NCBI GenBank assembly: GCA_002387005.1
Contig: DGKN01000153.1
Location: 465-10,826 of the forward strand
Length of the DNA stretch: 10,362 nt
Origin: Propionibacteriaceae bacterium UBA4569
GTDB taxonomy: Bacteria; Actinomycetota; Actinomycetes; Propionibacteriales; Propionibacteriaceae
Direction: 5' to 3'
This document shows positions 1-6,859 of the stretch, piece after piece; positions within the stretch are counted from its first letter, which is position 1, and each line of letters opens with the position of its first letter. A model generated the notes under the pieces. That model worked only from the letters and a program-made list of their open reading frames with translations, made no database searches and was not told where the DNA came from. Made by a program: the position numbers and the translations under genes.

Positions 1-702
1 CATGCCCTTGCGCTCGAAGACGGCCTGCAGCACGCCGGCGGCGTCGGAGTCCTCACCCGGGAGCACCTGGTCGCGGGAGCTGATCAGCACCACGTCGACG
101 CCCAGCGCGTCATAGGCGCTGGCGAACTCGGCGCCGGTGACTCCGGAGCCGACCACGATCAGCTTCTCGGGCAGCTCGCACAGGTTGTAGACCTGCTTCC
201 AGTTCAGGATGCGCTCGCCGTCGCACTTCGCGGTGTCCAACTCGCGGGGCGTCGTCCCCACGGCCAGCAGCACGATGTCGGCCTTGATCCGCTCGGAGGT
301 TCCATCGGCCTCCACGATGACGGCCTGCGGCCCGTCAAGCCGGGCCCAGCCATGGACGACGCGGACGCCGGAACGGTCCAGCTTGGCGCGGATCGAGTCC
401 GACTGGGCCTTGGCCAGGGCCAGCACGCGCTGGTTCAGGGCAGCAAGATCGACGTGTACCGAGGAGGCGACGTTCTCGTCCTCCCCGCTGAAGATCTTCA
501 GGCACAACTCGGCGGAGTTCTCGATCATCGTCATCACCTCGGCGGTGGCGATGAGCGTCTTGGACGGGACACAGTCGGTGAGGACGGCCGCACCGCCCAT
601 CCCGGTTGCCTCGACGAGCGTCACATCCACCCCGAGCTGCGCACCAACAAGGGCAGCCTCATAGCCGCCGGGGCCTCCGCCAATGATCACGACTCTGGTC
701 AC
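1..702 (-). CDS. lpdA: LpdA-type NAD(P)H:quinone reductase (N-terminal half, runs off left edge)
   Basis: The first 234 residues of an FAD- and NAD(P)H-dependent flavoprotein of the dihydrolipoamide dehydrogenase fold are present; the family is usually about 470 residues, so about half is missing. Seen: FAD-binding GGGPGGY at residues 8-14, an active-site-like segment GGAAVLTDCVPSK at 36-48, and a second Rossmann motif GSGVTGAE at 185-192. The CxxxxC redox pair of true lipoamide dehydrogenases is broken: residue 39 is Ala and only Cys44 remains. Mycobacterial LpdA (Rv3303c) shows the same loss and is known as a quinone reductase that does not reduce lipoamide, so I infer that role here. The start is GTG at 702, with GGAAGA 8 nt upstream; the nearby ATG at 710 is out of frame and soon stops. 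The gene diverges from the purine nucleoside phosphorylase gene, with 84 nt between the two starts. Confidence 0.9.
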   Translation of the reverse strand, partial: MTRVVIIGGGPGGYEAALVGAQLGVDVTLVEATGMGGAAVLTDCVPSKTLIATAEVMTMIENSAELCLKIFSGEDENVASSVHVDLAALNQRVLALAKAQSDSIRAKLDRSGVRVVHGWARLDGPQAVIVEADGTSERIKADIVLLAVGTTPRELDTAKCDGERILNWKQVYNLCELPEKLIVVGSGVTGAEFASAYDALGVDVVLISSRDQVLPGEDSDAAGVLQAVFERKGM

Positions 703-710
703 AAGCTCAT

Positions 711-716
711 TCTTCC
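711..716 (-). promoter_or_regulatory. Shine-Dalgarno of lpdA
   Basis: GGAAGA on the minus strand lies 8 nt upstream of the GTG at 702. It fixes that GTG as the start and shows that this mRNA has a leader. No convincing -10 was found further upstream in the 84-nt divergent region. Confidence 0.6.
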
Positions 717-773
717 AGACTTTTGGGTGCCCGACCCCGCAGCCGGGAGCGCCGGTCGCCGGGTGGTGCTGCG

Positions 774-786
774 TACAGTTGGGCCC
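774..786 (+). promoter_or_regulatory. Leaderless promoter -10 of purine nucleoside phosphorylase gene
   Basis: TACAGT (774-779) fits TANNNT and is followed by 7 nt and then the GTG start at 787, so transcription is expected to begin at or next to the start codon. No Shine-Dalgarno precedes the GTG and no -35 box is recognisable (the expected site reads gccggt). This supports 787 as the start over any longer reading frame. Confidence 0.55.
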
Positions 787-1608
787 GTGACCATCGACTT
801 CAGTGATCCACAGGCCGCGGCCAGCAGCGCCGCCCACCACATCCGTTCCGTCCTGCTGCGCCCCGCCCAGGTCGAGAAGGTCGACGTCGCCCTCGTGCTG
901 GGTTCGGGCTGGAACCAGGGCGTCGAGTCATTGGGCGAAGAGATCGTCACGGTCGACCTGTCGTCGGTACCGGGCTTCAGCAAGCCCGTCGTCTCCGGCC
1001 ACGGCGGCGCCCTGCGGATCGCCCGCACCGCGAAAGGCAAGGTGGCGATGGTGCTCACCGGTCGAACCCACCTCTACGAGGGGCGTGGCGTGGCGCCCGT
1101 CGTGCACGGCGTGCGAACCGCGGCCGCCCTCGGCGCCGAGATGATCGTCCTGACCAATGGCTGCGGCGGCCTCGACACGAGCTGGGCACCCGGCCAGCCC
1201 GTCCTGATCACCGATCACCTCAACCTGACGGGCGAGACCCCGCTGGCGGGCGCCACCTTCATCGACATGTCGAATGCCTACACACCGCGCTTGGTCGAGC
1301 TGGCGCGCGAGGTCGACCCGAGCCTGCCCACCGGCGTCTACGCGCAGTTCCGTGGGCCGCAATACGAGACCCCCGCCGAGGTGCGAATGGCAGGCATCCT
1401 GGGCGCGACGCTGGTGGGAATGTCGACCACGATCGAGACGATCGCCGCCCGGGAGGCCGGGATGGACGTGCTGGGCATCTCACTGGTCACCAACCTCGCG
1501 GCCGGCATCCAGGCCGATCAGCTGGACCACGCCGAGGTGCTGGCCGCCGGCAAAGCCGCCGGCCCCCGTCTCACCGAACTGCTCAACGCCCTGCTCGCCC
1601 GCCTCTGA
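787..1608 (+). CDS. punA: Purine nucleoside phosphorylase (trimeric, class II PNP)
   Basis: A cytosolic enzyme of 273 residues that cleaves purine nucleosides with phosphate to the free base and (deoxy)ribose-1-phosphate. Family residues are visible: GSG loop at 39-41, GHGG with His72, GRTHLYEG with Arg93 and His95, TNGCGG at 123-128, FRGPQYETPAE with base-binding Glu194, GMST with Met212 and Ser213, and VTN with base-contacting Asn236. Glu plus Asn in these places is the signature of 6-oxopurine-specific trimeric PNPs. TNGCGG in place of the usual TNAAGG also occurs, from memory, in the Cellulomonas enzyme. Length is normal. The frame is open upstream to 352, but that part is antisense to lpdA and shows no homology; the GTG at 787 gives the family's usual N-terminus. 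pmmB follows after 101 nt. Confidence 0.93.
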   Translation: MTIDFSDPQAAASSAAHHIRSVLLRPAQVEKVDVALVLGSGWNQGVESLGEEIVTVDLSSVPGFSKPVVSGHGGALRIARTAKGKVAMVLTGRTHLYEGRGVAPVVHGVRTAAALGAEMIVLTNGCGGLDTSWAPGQPVLITDHLNLTGETPLAGATFIDMSNAYTPRLVELAREVDPSLPTGVYAQFRGPQYETPAEVRMAGILGATLVGMSTTIETIAAREAGMDVLGISLVTNLAAGIQADQLDHAEVLAAGKAAGPRLTELLNALLARL

Positions 1609-1617
1609 GCCAGCGCA

Positions 1618-1638
1618 GCCACCGCATGTCACGGTGGC
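1618..1638. other. Hairpin between PNP and phosphohexomutase genes
   Basis: A perfect 7-bp inverted repeat, GCCACCG at 1618-1624 and CGGTGGC at 1632-1638, around a 7-nt loop, begins 10 nt after the PNP stop. There is no T-tract, so it is not a textbook terminator. It could be a weak actinobacterial terminator, an mRNA-stabilising stem or a processing site inside a two-gene transcript. Short GC-rich stems also arise by chance. Confidence 0.35.
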
Positions 1639-1698
1639 CTGCCCACAATCAGGACCACACCACGAATGTCCGCGCGCTGACGCCGGGCAACCCTGCAC

Positions 1699-1703
1699 AG
1701 GAG
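1699..1703 (+). promoter_or_regulatory. Shine-Dalgarno of phosphohexomutase gene
   Basis: AGGAG lies 6 nt before the ATG at 1710. It selects this start over the in-frame ATG at 1626, which falls inside the hairpin loop and has no ribosome binding site. Confidence 0.75.
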
Positions 1704-1709
1704 AACCAG

Positions 1710-3371
1710 ATGATCACCGACGACCTCCGTTCCCGCGCCCTCGCCTGGGCCGACGACGACCCCGATGCCGCCACCGCCACCGCCCTGCGCGATCTGCTGG
1801 AACGCGTCGATGCTGGTGACCAGGATGCCGCCGACGAGCTGACCAGCGCCTTCGCCGGACCGCTGACCTTCGGCACCGCCGGTCTGCGCGCTGCCCTGGG
1901 CCCTGGCCCGGGACGGATGAACCGGGTCGTCGTCTCCCAGGCCGCCGCCGGTTTCGCGAACTGGCTCAAGGCGCAGGGGCACACGTCCGGACGGGTGCTG
2001 ATCGGCTACGACGCTCGGTACAACTCCGACGTCTTCGCCGCCGACACCGCCGAGATCATGGCCGCCGCGGGCTTCGAGGCCGTCCTCACCGACGCCCCCA
2101 CCCCCACCCCGGTCGTCGCCTTCGGCATCAAGCACTTCGGCTGCGTCGCCGCCGTCGTCGTGACCGCCTCGCACAACCCACCCGCCGACAACGGCTACAA
2201 GGTCTACCTGGGTGACGGTTCGCAGATCGTCCCCCCGGCCGACGTCGAGATCGCCGCCCAGATCGCCGAGGTCGCCGCCCGTCCGCTGGCCGACATCGCC
2301 CGCACCAGCGACTACCGGATGATCGGCCAGGAGCTCATCGACGCCTATGTCGCGCGCACCACCGAGCTGGTGCCCGTCGGCGCCCCGCGCGAGCTGACCT
2401 GGGTCTACACCGCCATGCACGGCGTCGGCGCCCGCGTCGTCGACCAGGTGGTGCGGGCCTGTGGCTTCACCGAGGGCATCGCGGTCGCGCAGCAGGTGGA
2501 GCCCGACCCGGCCTTCCCCACCGTTGCCTTCCCCAACCCCGAAGAACCCGGCGCGATCGACCTGGCGATCCAGCTGGCCACCGACTCCGACGCCGACATC
2601 GTGGTCGCCAACGATCCCGACGCCGACCGCTGCGCCGCAGCGGCCAGGTTCGGCGAGGGCTGGCGGATGTTGACCGGCGACGAACTGGGCGCCCTGCTCG
2701 GGGACGATGCGCTGCGCCGTGGCGTCGAGGGCGTCTACGCGAACTCCATCGTGTCGTCCACGTTGCTGGGCACCATGGCCCGCGCCGCCGGACGTCCGTT
2801 CACCACCACCCTGACCGGCTTCAAGTGGATCGGACGGGTTCCCGGGCTCGGCTTCGGCTACGAGGAGGCCATCGGCTACTGCTGCGACCCCACGGTCGTG
2901 CCCGACAAGGACGGCATCACCGCGCTGGTGAACATCCTGCGGATCGCCGCCGAGCTCAAGGCTGCCGGTTCGTCCGTGCCCGAACGGCTGGACGAGATCG
3001 CCCGCACCCACGGTGTGCACGCGACCGGGCAGTTGAGCGTCCGGGTGGCCGACCTGCAGATCATCCGGGACGCGATGGCCAAGCTGCGCGGCAACCCACC
3101 GGCCACGCTGCTGGGTGAGCCCGTCGAGGTCCGGGACCTCTCGCAGCCCACCGGTGACCTGCCCGCGACAGACGCCATCGAGCTGACCGGCGCGAGGGTG
3201 CACGTCGTGGCTCGTCCCTCGGGCACCGAACCCAAGCTGAAGTGCTACCTCGAGGCCCGCGTCAGCGCCGAGGATTCGGCCGCCGACCTGGATGACGCCA
3301 AGGCGCGCGCCACGCAGATGCTGGCCCAGGTGCGCGCCGAGATGGCGCAGGCACTGGGCGTGCAGGGCTGA
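1710..3371 (+). CDS. pmmB: PmmB/PGM2-like alpha-D-phosphohexomutase (phosphomannomutase, phosphoglucomutase or phosphopentomutase)
   Basis: A 553-residue cytosolic enzyme that moves a phosphate between C1 and C6 (or C1 and C5) of a sugar through a phosphoserine. The four-domain signature is complete: active-site TASHNP with Ser154, Mg-binding DPDADR at 302-307, sugar-binding GYEEAIG at 383-389, and phosphate-binding RPSGTEPK starting at Arg502. GYEEAIG and DNGYKVY place it in the PGM2/PmmB branch, not with bacterial GlmM or ManB (GGE.SGH type). Members of this branch include human PGM2, a phosphopentomutase. Mycobacterial PmmB (Rv3308) lies next to PNP as here, so ribose-1-phosphate to ribose-5-phosphate conversion is a reasonable inferred activity beside the usual phosphomannomutase label. 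The start rests on AGGAG; it is 101 nt after PNP, probably the same operon. Exact substrate is not readable from sequence. Confidence 0.9.
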   Translation: MITDDLRSRALAWADDDPDAATATALRDLLERVDAGDQDAADELTSAFAGPLTFGTAGLRAALGPGPGRMNRVVVSQAAAGFANWLKAQGHTSGRVLIGYDARYNSDVFAADTAEIMAAAGFEAVLTDAPTPTPVVAFGIKHFGCVAAVVVTASHNPPADNGYKVYLGDGSQIVPPADVEIAAQIAEVAARPLADIARTSDYRMIGQELIDAYVARTTELVPVGAPRELTWVYTAMHGVGARVVDQVVRACGFTEGIAVAQQVEPDPAFPTVAFPNPEEPGAIDLAIQLATDSDADIVVANDPDADRCAAAARFGEGWRMLTGDELGALLGDDALRRGVEGVYANSIVSSTLLGTMARAAGRPFTTTLTGFKWIGRVPGLGFGYEEAIGYCCDPTVVPDKDGITALVNILRIAAELKAAGSSVPERLDEIARTHGVHATGQLSVRVADLQIIRDAMAKLRGNPPATLLGEPVEVRDLSQPTGDLPATDAIELTGARVHVVARPSGTEPKLKCYLEARVSAEDSAADLDDAKARATQMLAQVRAEMAQALGVQG

Positions 3372-3389
3372 TCTGGGCCGGTTCTCGCA

Positions 3390-3401
3390 TACCCTTGCGG
3401 T
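3390..3401 (+). promoter_or_regulatory. Leaderless promoter -10 of DUF2207 gene
   Basis: TACCCT (3390-3395), then 6 nt, then the ATG at 3402. It lies in the 30-nt gap after pmmB. The ATG has no Shine-Dalgarno, so a separate leaderless transcript is more likely than readthrough alone. No -35 is recognisable. Confidence 0.55.
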
Positions 3402-5213
3402 ATGGGGATCATCAGGAAGTTCCTAGTCAGCACGCTACTGGGCTCGATGGTCGTGGTGATGGCACCGGGCGTCGCACGGGCGGACGACGACGTCCCCTCG
3501 TCGTGGGCGGTCGACCGCTACGAGACCACCGTCACCTTCGACCAGTCCGGAACCGGCAAGGCCACCACGCGGATCGACTTCGACTTCGCCAGTGACGCCG
3601 GACACGGGCCCTTCGTCTACTTCGTGACGCGGATGAGAGTCCCCGGGGACGACGACCACTGGCGCCGGATTGACATCGACGTCACCAATGTCACCTCTCC
3701 CACCGGGGCGCCGGCAGACCTCGAGACCTCGTCCGAGAGCGGGCTGCTGAAGCTCCGGATCGGCTCCGAGCGTCGAAAGGTGTCTGGCGTCCAGAGCTAT
3801 CTGGTCGACTACACGATCCATGGCGTCGTCGACCCCGCCAATGCCACCAGCAACCTCGACGAGGTCAACTGGAATGTCGTCGGCAGCGGCTGGCAGGTAC
3901 CGATCCGCGCCGCGAAGGCGACCATCACCCTGCCAGCAACCCCCACTCGCACCTCCTGCTTCTCCGGCAAGAAGTACACGACGCCCTGCACCGCGTCTGC
4001 CTCGGGTCGCACCGTCACCTACACCGCCGGGCCGCTGGCCAAGGAGCAGGGCGTCCAGGTCGTGGCGGGCGCGCCGATCGGCACCTTCGTGGGCGCCGAA
4101 CCGCGGTTGTCCAAGCGGTACCACCTCGGCAACACCTTCACCGTCAACTCGCTGACCGCTGGCGTCACCGCCCTCGGTGCGCTGCTGGGTTCGCTGCTCG
4201 TCGCACTCCGGGTGCGCCGCAACAGCCGCGACGAGGTGTACGAGGGCCTAACCCCGGGTCTGGCGCCGGTGGCCGGTCAGGCCGTCGGGACGACGACGGG
4301 CCGCCGCCAGGAGGTGGCGGTCGCCTTCGCTCCCCCGGCCGGCACCCGTCCCGGTGAGGTGGGGACGCTGATCGACGAATGCGCGGACCAGCGCGATGTC
4401 ACTGCCACCCTGGTGGACCTCGCCGTGCGCGGGCACCTGCAGATCGAGGCCACCGGTGCGAAGACCTTCACCCTGCGACGCGCCCGCGGCGCGGGGCGCG
4501 ACGCGCTGGAGCCGTGGGAGAAGAAGGTCCGCGAGGACTTCCTGCGCAATCGGGACGAGGTGAACACCAAGACCCTGTCCAGCGCGAAGTGGGCCAAGGC
4601 GATGCCCAAGTCACGCAACCGCCTCTACGAGCAGGTCACCTCTGGGCGTGGCTGGTTCCCCCAGTCCCCACAGGCCGTCCGCACCAAGGTCCTGGTGCTC
4701 GGCCTCGCACTGGCTTTCGCCGGTCTGGTGCTCGGGGCGGTTCTCGCGGAGTTCGGATGGGGGCTGCTGGGCCTGGCAGTGGTAATTCCCGGCTTGGCCC
4801 TGGCCGCATTCTCGTCCCAGCTGCCGCACCGCACCCCGGAGGGTTCGGCCGTGCTGGAGCAGGCGCGCGGCTTCGAGCTGTACCTGCGGACCGCCGAGGC
4901 TGACCAGCTGCGCTGGGAGGAGGGTGAGGACATCTTCAGCCGCTACCTGCCCTGGGCCATCACCTTCGGCGTCGCTGACCGTTGGACGAAGATCTTCCGC
5001 GACCTGGCGGCCCAGGGACGCTACGACTTCCCCGAGGGTGGCTGGTACATCGGCCACCACTACGGCTTCATGGCGATGGGAGGCTTCGATTCGGCCATCA
5101 CGCAGTCGATGCAGTCGGCGGCCAGCGCAGCGGCCTCCGACAGCGCCAAATCGGGCGGATCAGGCTTCGGTGGCGGTGGCGGCTTCGGTGGCGGCGGTGG
5201 CGGCGGCTGGTGA
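3402..5213 (+). CDS. DUF2207 membrane protein with signal peptide and glycine-rich C-terminus
   Basis: 603 residues. Residues 1-27 form a signal peptide (RK, hydrophobic core, cleavage expected after GVARA). Residues 28 to about 245 are an extracytoplasmic beta-rich domain with a Cys186/Cys196 pair that may form a disulfide. A membrane segment at about 250-270 is followed by basic RVRRNSR, then a cytosolic part with GTLIDECADQRDVTATLVDLAVRG at about 321-344, typical of this family. Two close membrane segments (about 429-449 and 452-471) follow, then PEGSAVLEQARGF and EDIFSRYLPWAITFGVADRW (about 479-528). The last 20 residues are Gly-rich and end in Trp. The family is annotated as predicted membrane protein (E. 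coli YciQ-like) and has no firm function. It has its own start signal and is unrelated to its neighbours by content. Confidence 0.88.
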   Translation: MGIIRKFLVSTLLGSMVVVMAPGVARADDDVPSSWAVDRYETTVTFDQSGTGKATTRIDFDFASDAGHGPFVYFVTRMRVPGDDDHWRRIDIDVTNVTSPTGAPADLETSSESGLLKLRIGSERRKVSGVQSYLVDYTIHGVVDPANATSNLDEVNWNVVGSGWQVPIRAAKATITLPATPTRTSCFSGKKYTTPCTASASGRTVTYTAGPLAKEQGVQVVAGAPIGTFVGAEPRLSKRYHLGNTFTVNSLTAGVTALGALLGSLLVALRVRRNSRDEVYEGLTPGLAPVAGQAVGTTTGRRQEVAVAFAPPAGTRPGEVGTLIDECADQRDVTATLVDLAVRGHLQIEATGAKTFTLRRARGAGRDALEPWEKKVREDFLRNRDEVNTKTLSSAKWAKAMPKSRNRLYEQVTSGRGWFPQSPQAVRTKVLVLGLALAFAGLVLGAVLAEFGWGLLGLAVVIPGLALAAFSSQLPHRTPEGSAVLEQARGFELYLRTAEADQLRWEEGEDIFSRYLPWAITFGVADRWTKIFRDLAAQGRYDFPEGGWYIGHHYGFMAMGGFDSAITQSMQSAASAAASDSAKSGGSGFGGGGGFGGGGGGGW

Positions 5214-5236
5214 CCTGCACCCGGCCCCCGTCGGGA

Positions 5237-5254
5237 GCGCCGGCGCCCTATGCT
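5237..5254 (+). promoter_or_regulatory. Leaderless promoter -10 of kinase gene with adjoining palindrome
   Basis: TATGCT (5249-5254), then 7 nt, then the ATG at 5262. Just upstream is a perfect 10-bp palindrome GCGCCGGCGC (5237-5246), inside what would be the -35/-10 spacer, where a repressor could bind. The earlier in-frame ATG at 5250 is part of the -10 hexamer, so it would not be in the transcript. Confidence 0.5.
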
Positions 5255-5261
5255 GTCGGCC

Positions 5262-5891
5262 ATGCCCACGACCGTCATCCTGCTCGCCGGCCCCTCGGGC
5301 AGTGGAAAGTCACGGCTCGCGCGGATGACCGGCGCCGCTCAGCTGAGGCTGGACGACTTCTACCTGGACGAGGAACATCCAGACCTGCCGCGCCGCGAGG
5401 GACGCATCGACTGGGACGACGCGGCGACCTGGGACGCCCAGGCGGCGCTGCGGGCGTTGCAGCAGCTGGCCGCGACCGGACGCGCGATCGTCCCCGAGTA
5501 CTCCATCTCGCAGAGCCGGCGCACCGGAACCCACACCGTCGACCTGGGCGGCTGTCCCGTGGTGATCGCGGAGGGCATCTTCGCGGTGGACCTGCTGGCG
5601 CACTGCCAGACGGCGGCGCTGCCCGTCGTGCCCGTCTGGCTGGACCGACCGCGCAACCTGAACTTCTCCCGCAGACTGCGCCGCGACCTGAAGCAGCACC
5701 GCAAGCCGCCCGCGGTGCTGGTGCGCCGCGGCATGATGCTGTGGCGTGACGAACCGGCACTGCGCGCCCGGGCACGGGCGTTGGGGTTCGAGCCCCGCTC
5801 GATGCATCGCGCGGAGGCAATGGTGCGGGAGTTGATGGTGCGGGAGTTGATGGTGCGGGAGTTGATGGAGCAGGCGGTGACGGCCCGGTGA
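5262..5891 (+). CDS. Uridine-kinase-like P-loop NTPase
   Basis: 209 residues, of the Udk/phosphoribulokinase-like NTP-binding family. Walker A GPSGSGKS is at residues 10-17, followed by LRLDDFYLDEE (the DDFY segment that in this family lies at the substrate site), DWDDAATWD, and VVIAEGIFAVDL as the core strand before the lid. Basic residues at about 128-150 (RRLRRDLKQHRK) fit a lid/phosphate-binding region. Actinobacterial relatives are annotated uridine kinase; nucleoside phosphorylation is likely but the substrate is unproven. Start 5262 is chosen because the ATG 12 nt earlier lies in the predicted -10 box. The C-terminus carries three exact MVREL repeats (187-201) encoded by a perfect 15-bp tandem repeat. 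The stop overlaps the start of the CPBP gene, so the two are probably co-translated. Confidence 0.85.
   Translation: MPTTVILLAGPSGSGKSRLARMTGAAQLRLDDFYLDEEHPDLPRREGRIDWDDAATWDAQAALRALQQLAATGRAIVPEYSISQSRRTGTHTVDLGGCPVVIAEGIFAVDLLAHCQTAALPVVPVWLDRPRNLNFSRRLRRDLKQHRKPPAVLVRRGMMLWRDEPALRARARALGFEPRSMHRAEAMVRELMVRELMVRELMEQAVTAR
5820..5864 (+). repeat. Three perfect 15-bp tandem repeats in the kinase gene
   Basis: The unit atggtgcgggagttg occurs three times with no mismatch (5820-5834, 5835-5849, 5850-5864) and is followed by a partial unit (atgg). It encodes MVREL three times. Because 15 is a multiple of 3, gain or loss of a copy keeps the frame, so copy number may vary between strains. Exact identity at the DNA level, including wobble positions, points to recent expansion. 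Confidence 0.95.
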
Positions 5892-6859
5892 ACGGCGCGT
5901 CCCAGATGAACACGCCCGTCGTGCGTCCGCTGCCCGGCATCGAGGTGATCGTTCCCGACGTCACCGGACTTCCCGCCGACCAACCCCGACCGCCGCTGCC
6001 CTGGTATCGCAGCTGGATCGTGCGGCTGTTGGTCTTCGCCGGCTGTTTCGTCGCCGCCTCGCTCGGGGTGGTGGGTCTGATGTCGGCGGCCGGCGTTGAC
6101 CAGATCGGCTGGCTCTACTCCTTCGCGCAGATCATCGCCGCCGTGGTCGCCTACGCGGTGGTGTGCCTGCTGGAGGGGCGCCGGCACCCGATCGAGCTGG
6201 CCCCATCGCGGGTCGGTGGGGTGTTGACCGGGCTGGCGATCGGGGCACTGGCGATGCTGCTGGTCTTCGGGCTCGCGGTGGCCCTGGGCGCTCGGGAGGT
6301 CCGAGGATTCAACCCGCACTACTCGCCATGGGAGATGCTCGCCATGGTCGGGCTGGGCGCCGGCATCGCGGAGGAGATCATCTTCCGCGGCATCTTGTAC
6401 CGGCTCGTCGAGGGCTGGCTGGGCAGCTGGGTGGCGCTGGCCGTCTCGGCAGCGGTCTTCGGCGGGGTCCACCTCACCAATCCCGAGGGGACGGTGTGGG
6501 GGGCGGTTGCGATTGCGCTGGAGGCCGGCATCATGTTCGGCCTGCTCTACGCCGTCACGCGCTCGTTGTGGGTGGTGATGGGTGTGCACGCGGCCTGGAA
6601 TGTGATGCAGGGCCCGATCCTGGGGTCGGCGATCTCGGGGGCCACCCGGGACGGGGACGGCTTCGTCCGCTCCTATGCGACAGGTCCTGAATTGTTGTCC
6701 GGTGGCGTCTTCGGGCTGGAGGCGTCCATCCTGTCGGTGGTGCTGATGCTGGCCTTCTCAGCGGTGCTGCTACGGGTGGTCTTGCAGCACCGGCTGGTGG
6801 TGCCCCCGTTCTGGGTGAGGCGTCGCCGGGACCGCGAACTCAGCCAGCCCACCGGCTGA
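5888..6859 (+). CDS. CPBP-family intramembrane metalloprotease (CAAX protease/Abi type)
   Basis: 323 residues with several membrane segments, beginning after a Pro-rich cytosolic N-terminus (residues 1-40). The three motifs that build the metal-dependent site in the membrane are present: EEIIFR at 162-167 (Glu162, Glu163, Arg167), FGGVH at 191-195 (His195) and HAAWN at 234-238 (His234, Asn238). Such proteins process prenylated or membrane substrates in eukaryotes; bacterial members have been linked to bacteriocin self-immunity and other roles, and the substrate here is unknown. The GTG at 5888 overlaps the kinase TGA (GTGA), which suggests translational coupling; an ATG at 5906 is the alternative start, but it too lacks a Shine-Dalgarno. 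The 3' end overlaps the convergent Sir2 gene by 20 nt. Confidence 0.88.
   Translation: MNGASQMNTPVVRPLPGIEVIVPDVTGLPADQPRPPLPWYRSWIVRLLVFAGCFVAASLGVVGLMSAAGVDQIGWLYSFAQIIAAVVAYAVVCLLEGRRHPIELAPSRVGGVLTGLAIGALAMLLVFGLAVALGAREVRGFNPHYSPWEMLAMVGLGAGIAEEIIFRGILYRLVEGWLGSWVALAVSAAVFGGVHLTNPEGTVWGAVAIALEAGIMFGLLYAVTRSLWVVMGVHAAWNVMQGPILGSAISGATRDGDGFVRSYATGPELLSGGVFGLEASILSVVLMLAFSAVLLRVVLQHRLVVPPFWVRRRRDRELSQPTG

Noticed and set aside
352..786. In-frame upstream extension of the PNP reading frame
   Set aside because: It lies antisense to lpdA, shows no PNP homology, and the leaderless GTG at 787 gives the normal family N-terminus.
1629..3203. Long antisense reading frame opposite the phosphohexomutase gene
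   Set aside because: It is a GC-wobble shadow: Gly/Asp/Val-rich repetitive translation with no recognisable domain, opposite a gene with a complete set of catalytic motifs.
5214..5248. Terminator after the DUF2207 gene
   Set aside because: The short GC-rich palindrome at 5237-5246 has no loop or T-tract and lies beside the kinase -10, so a promoter-linked role is as likely.
5360..6589. Long minus-strand reading frame across the kinase and CPBP genes
   Set aside because: Low-complexity Arg/His/Gln-rich translation spanning two well-supported genes; a frame shadow.
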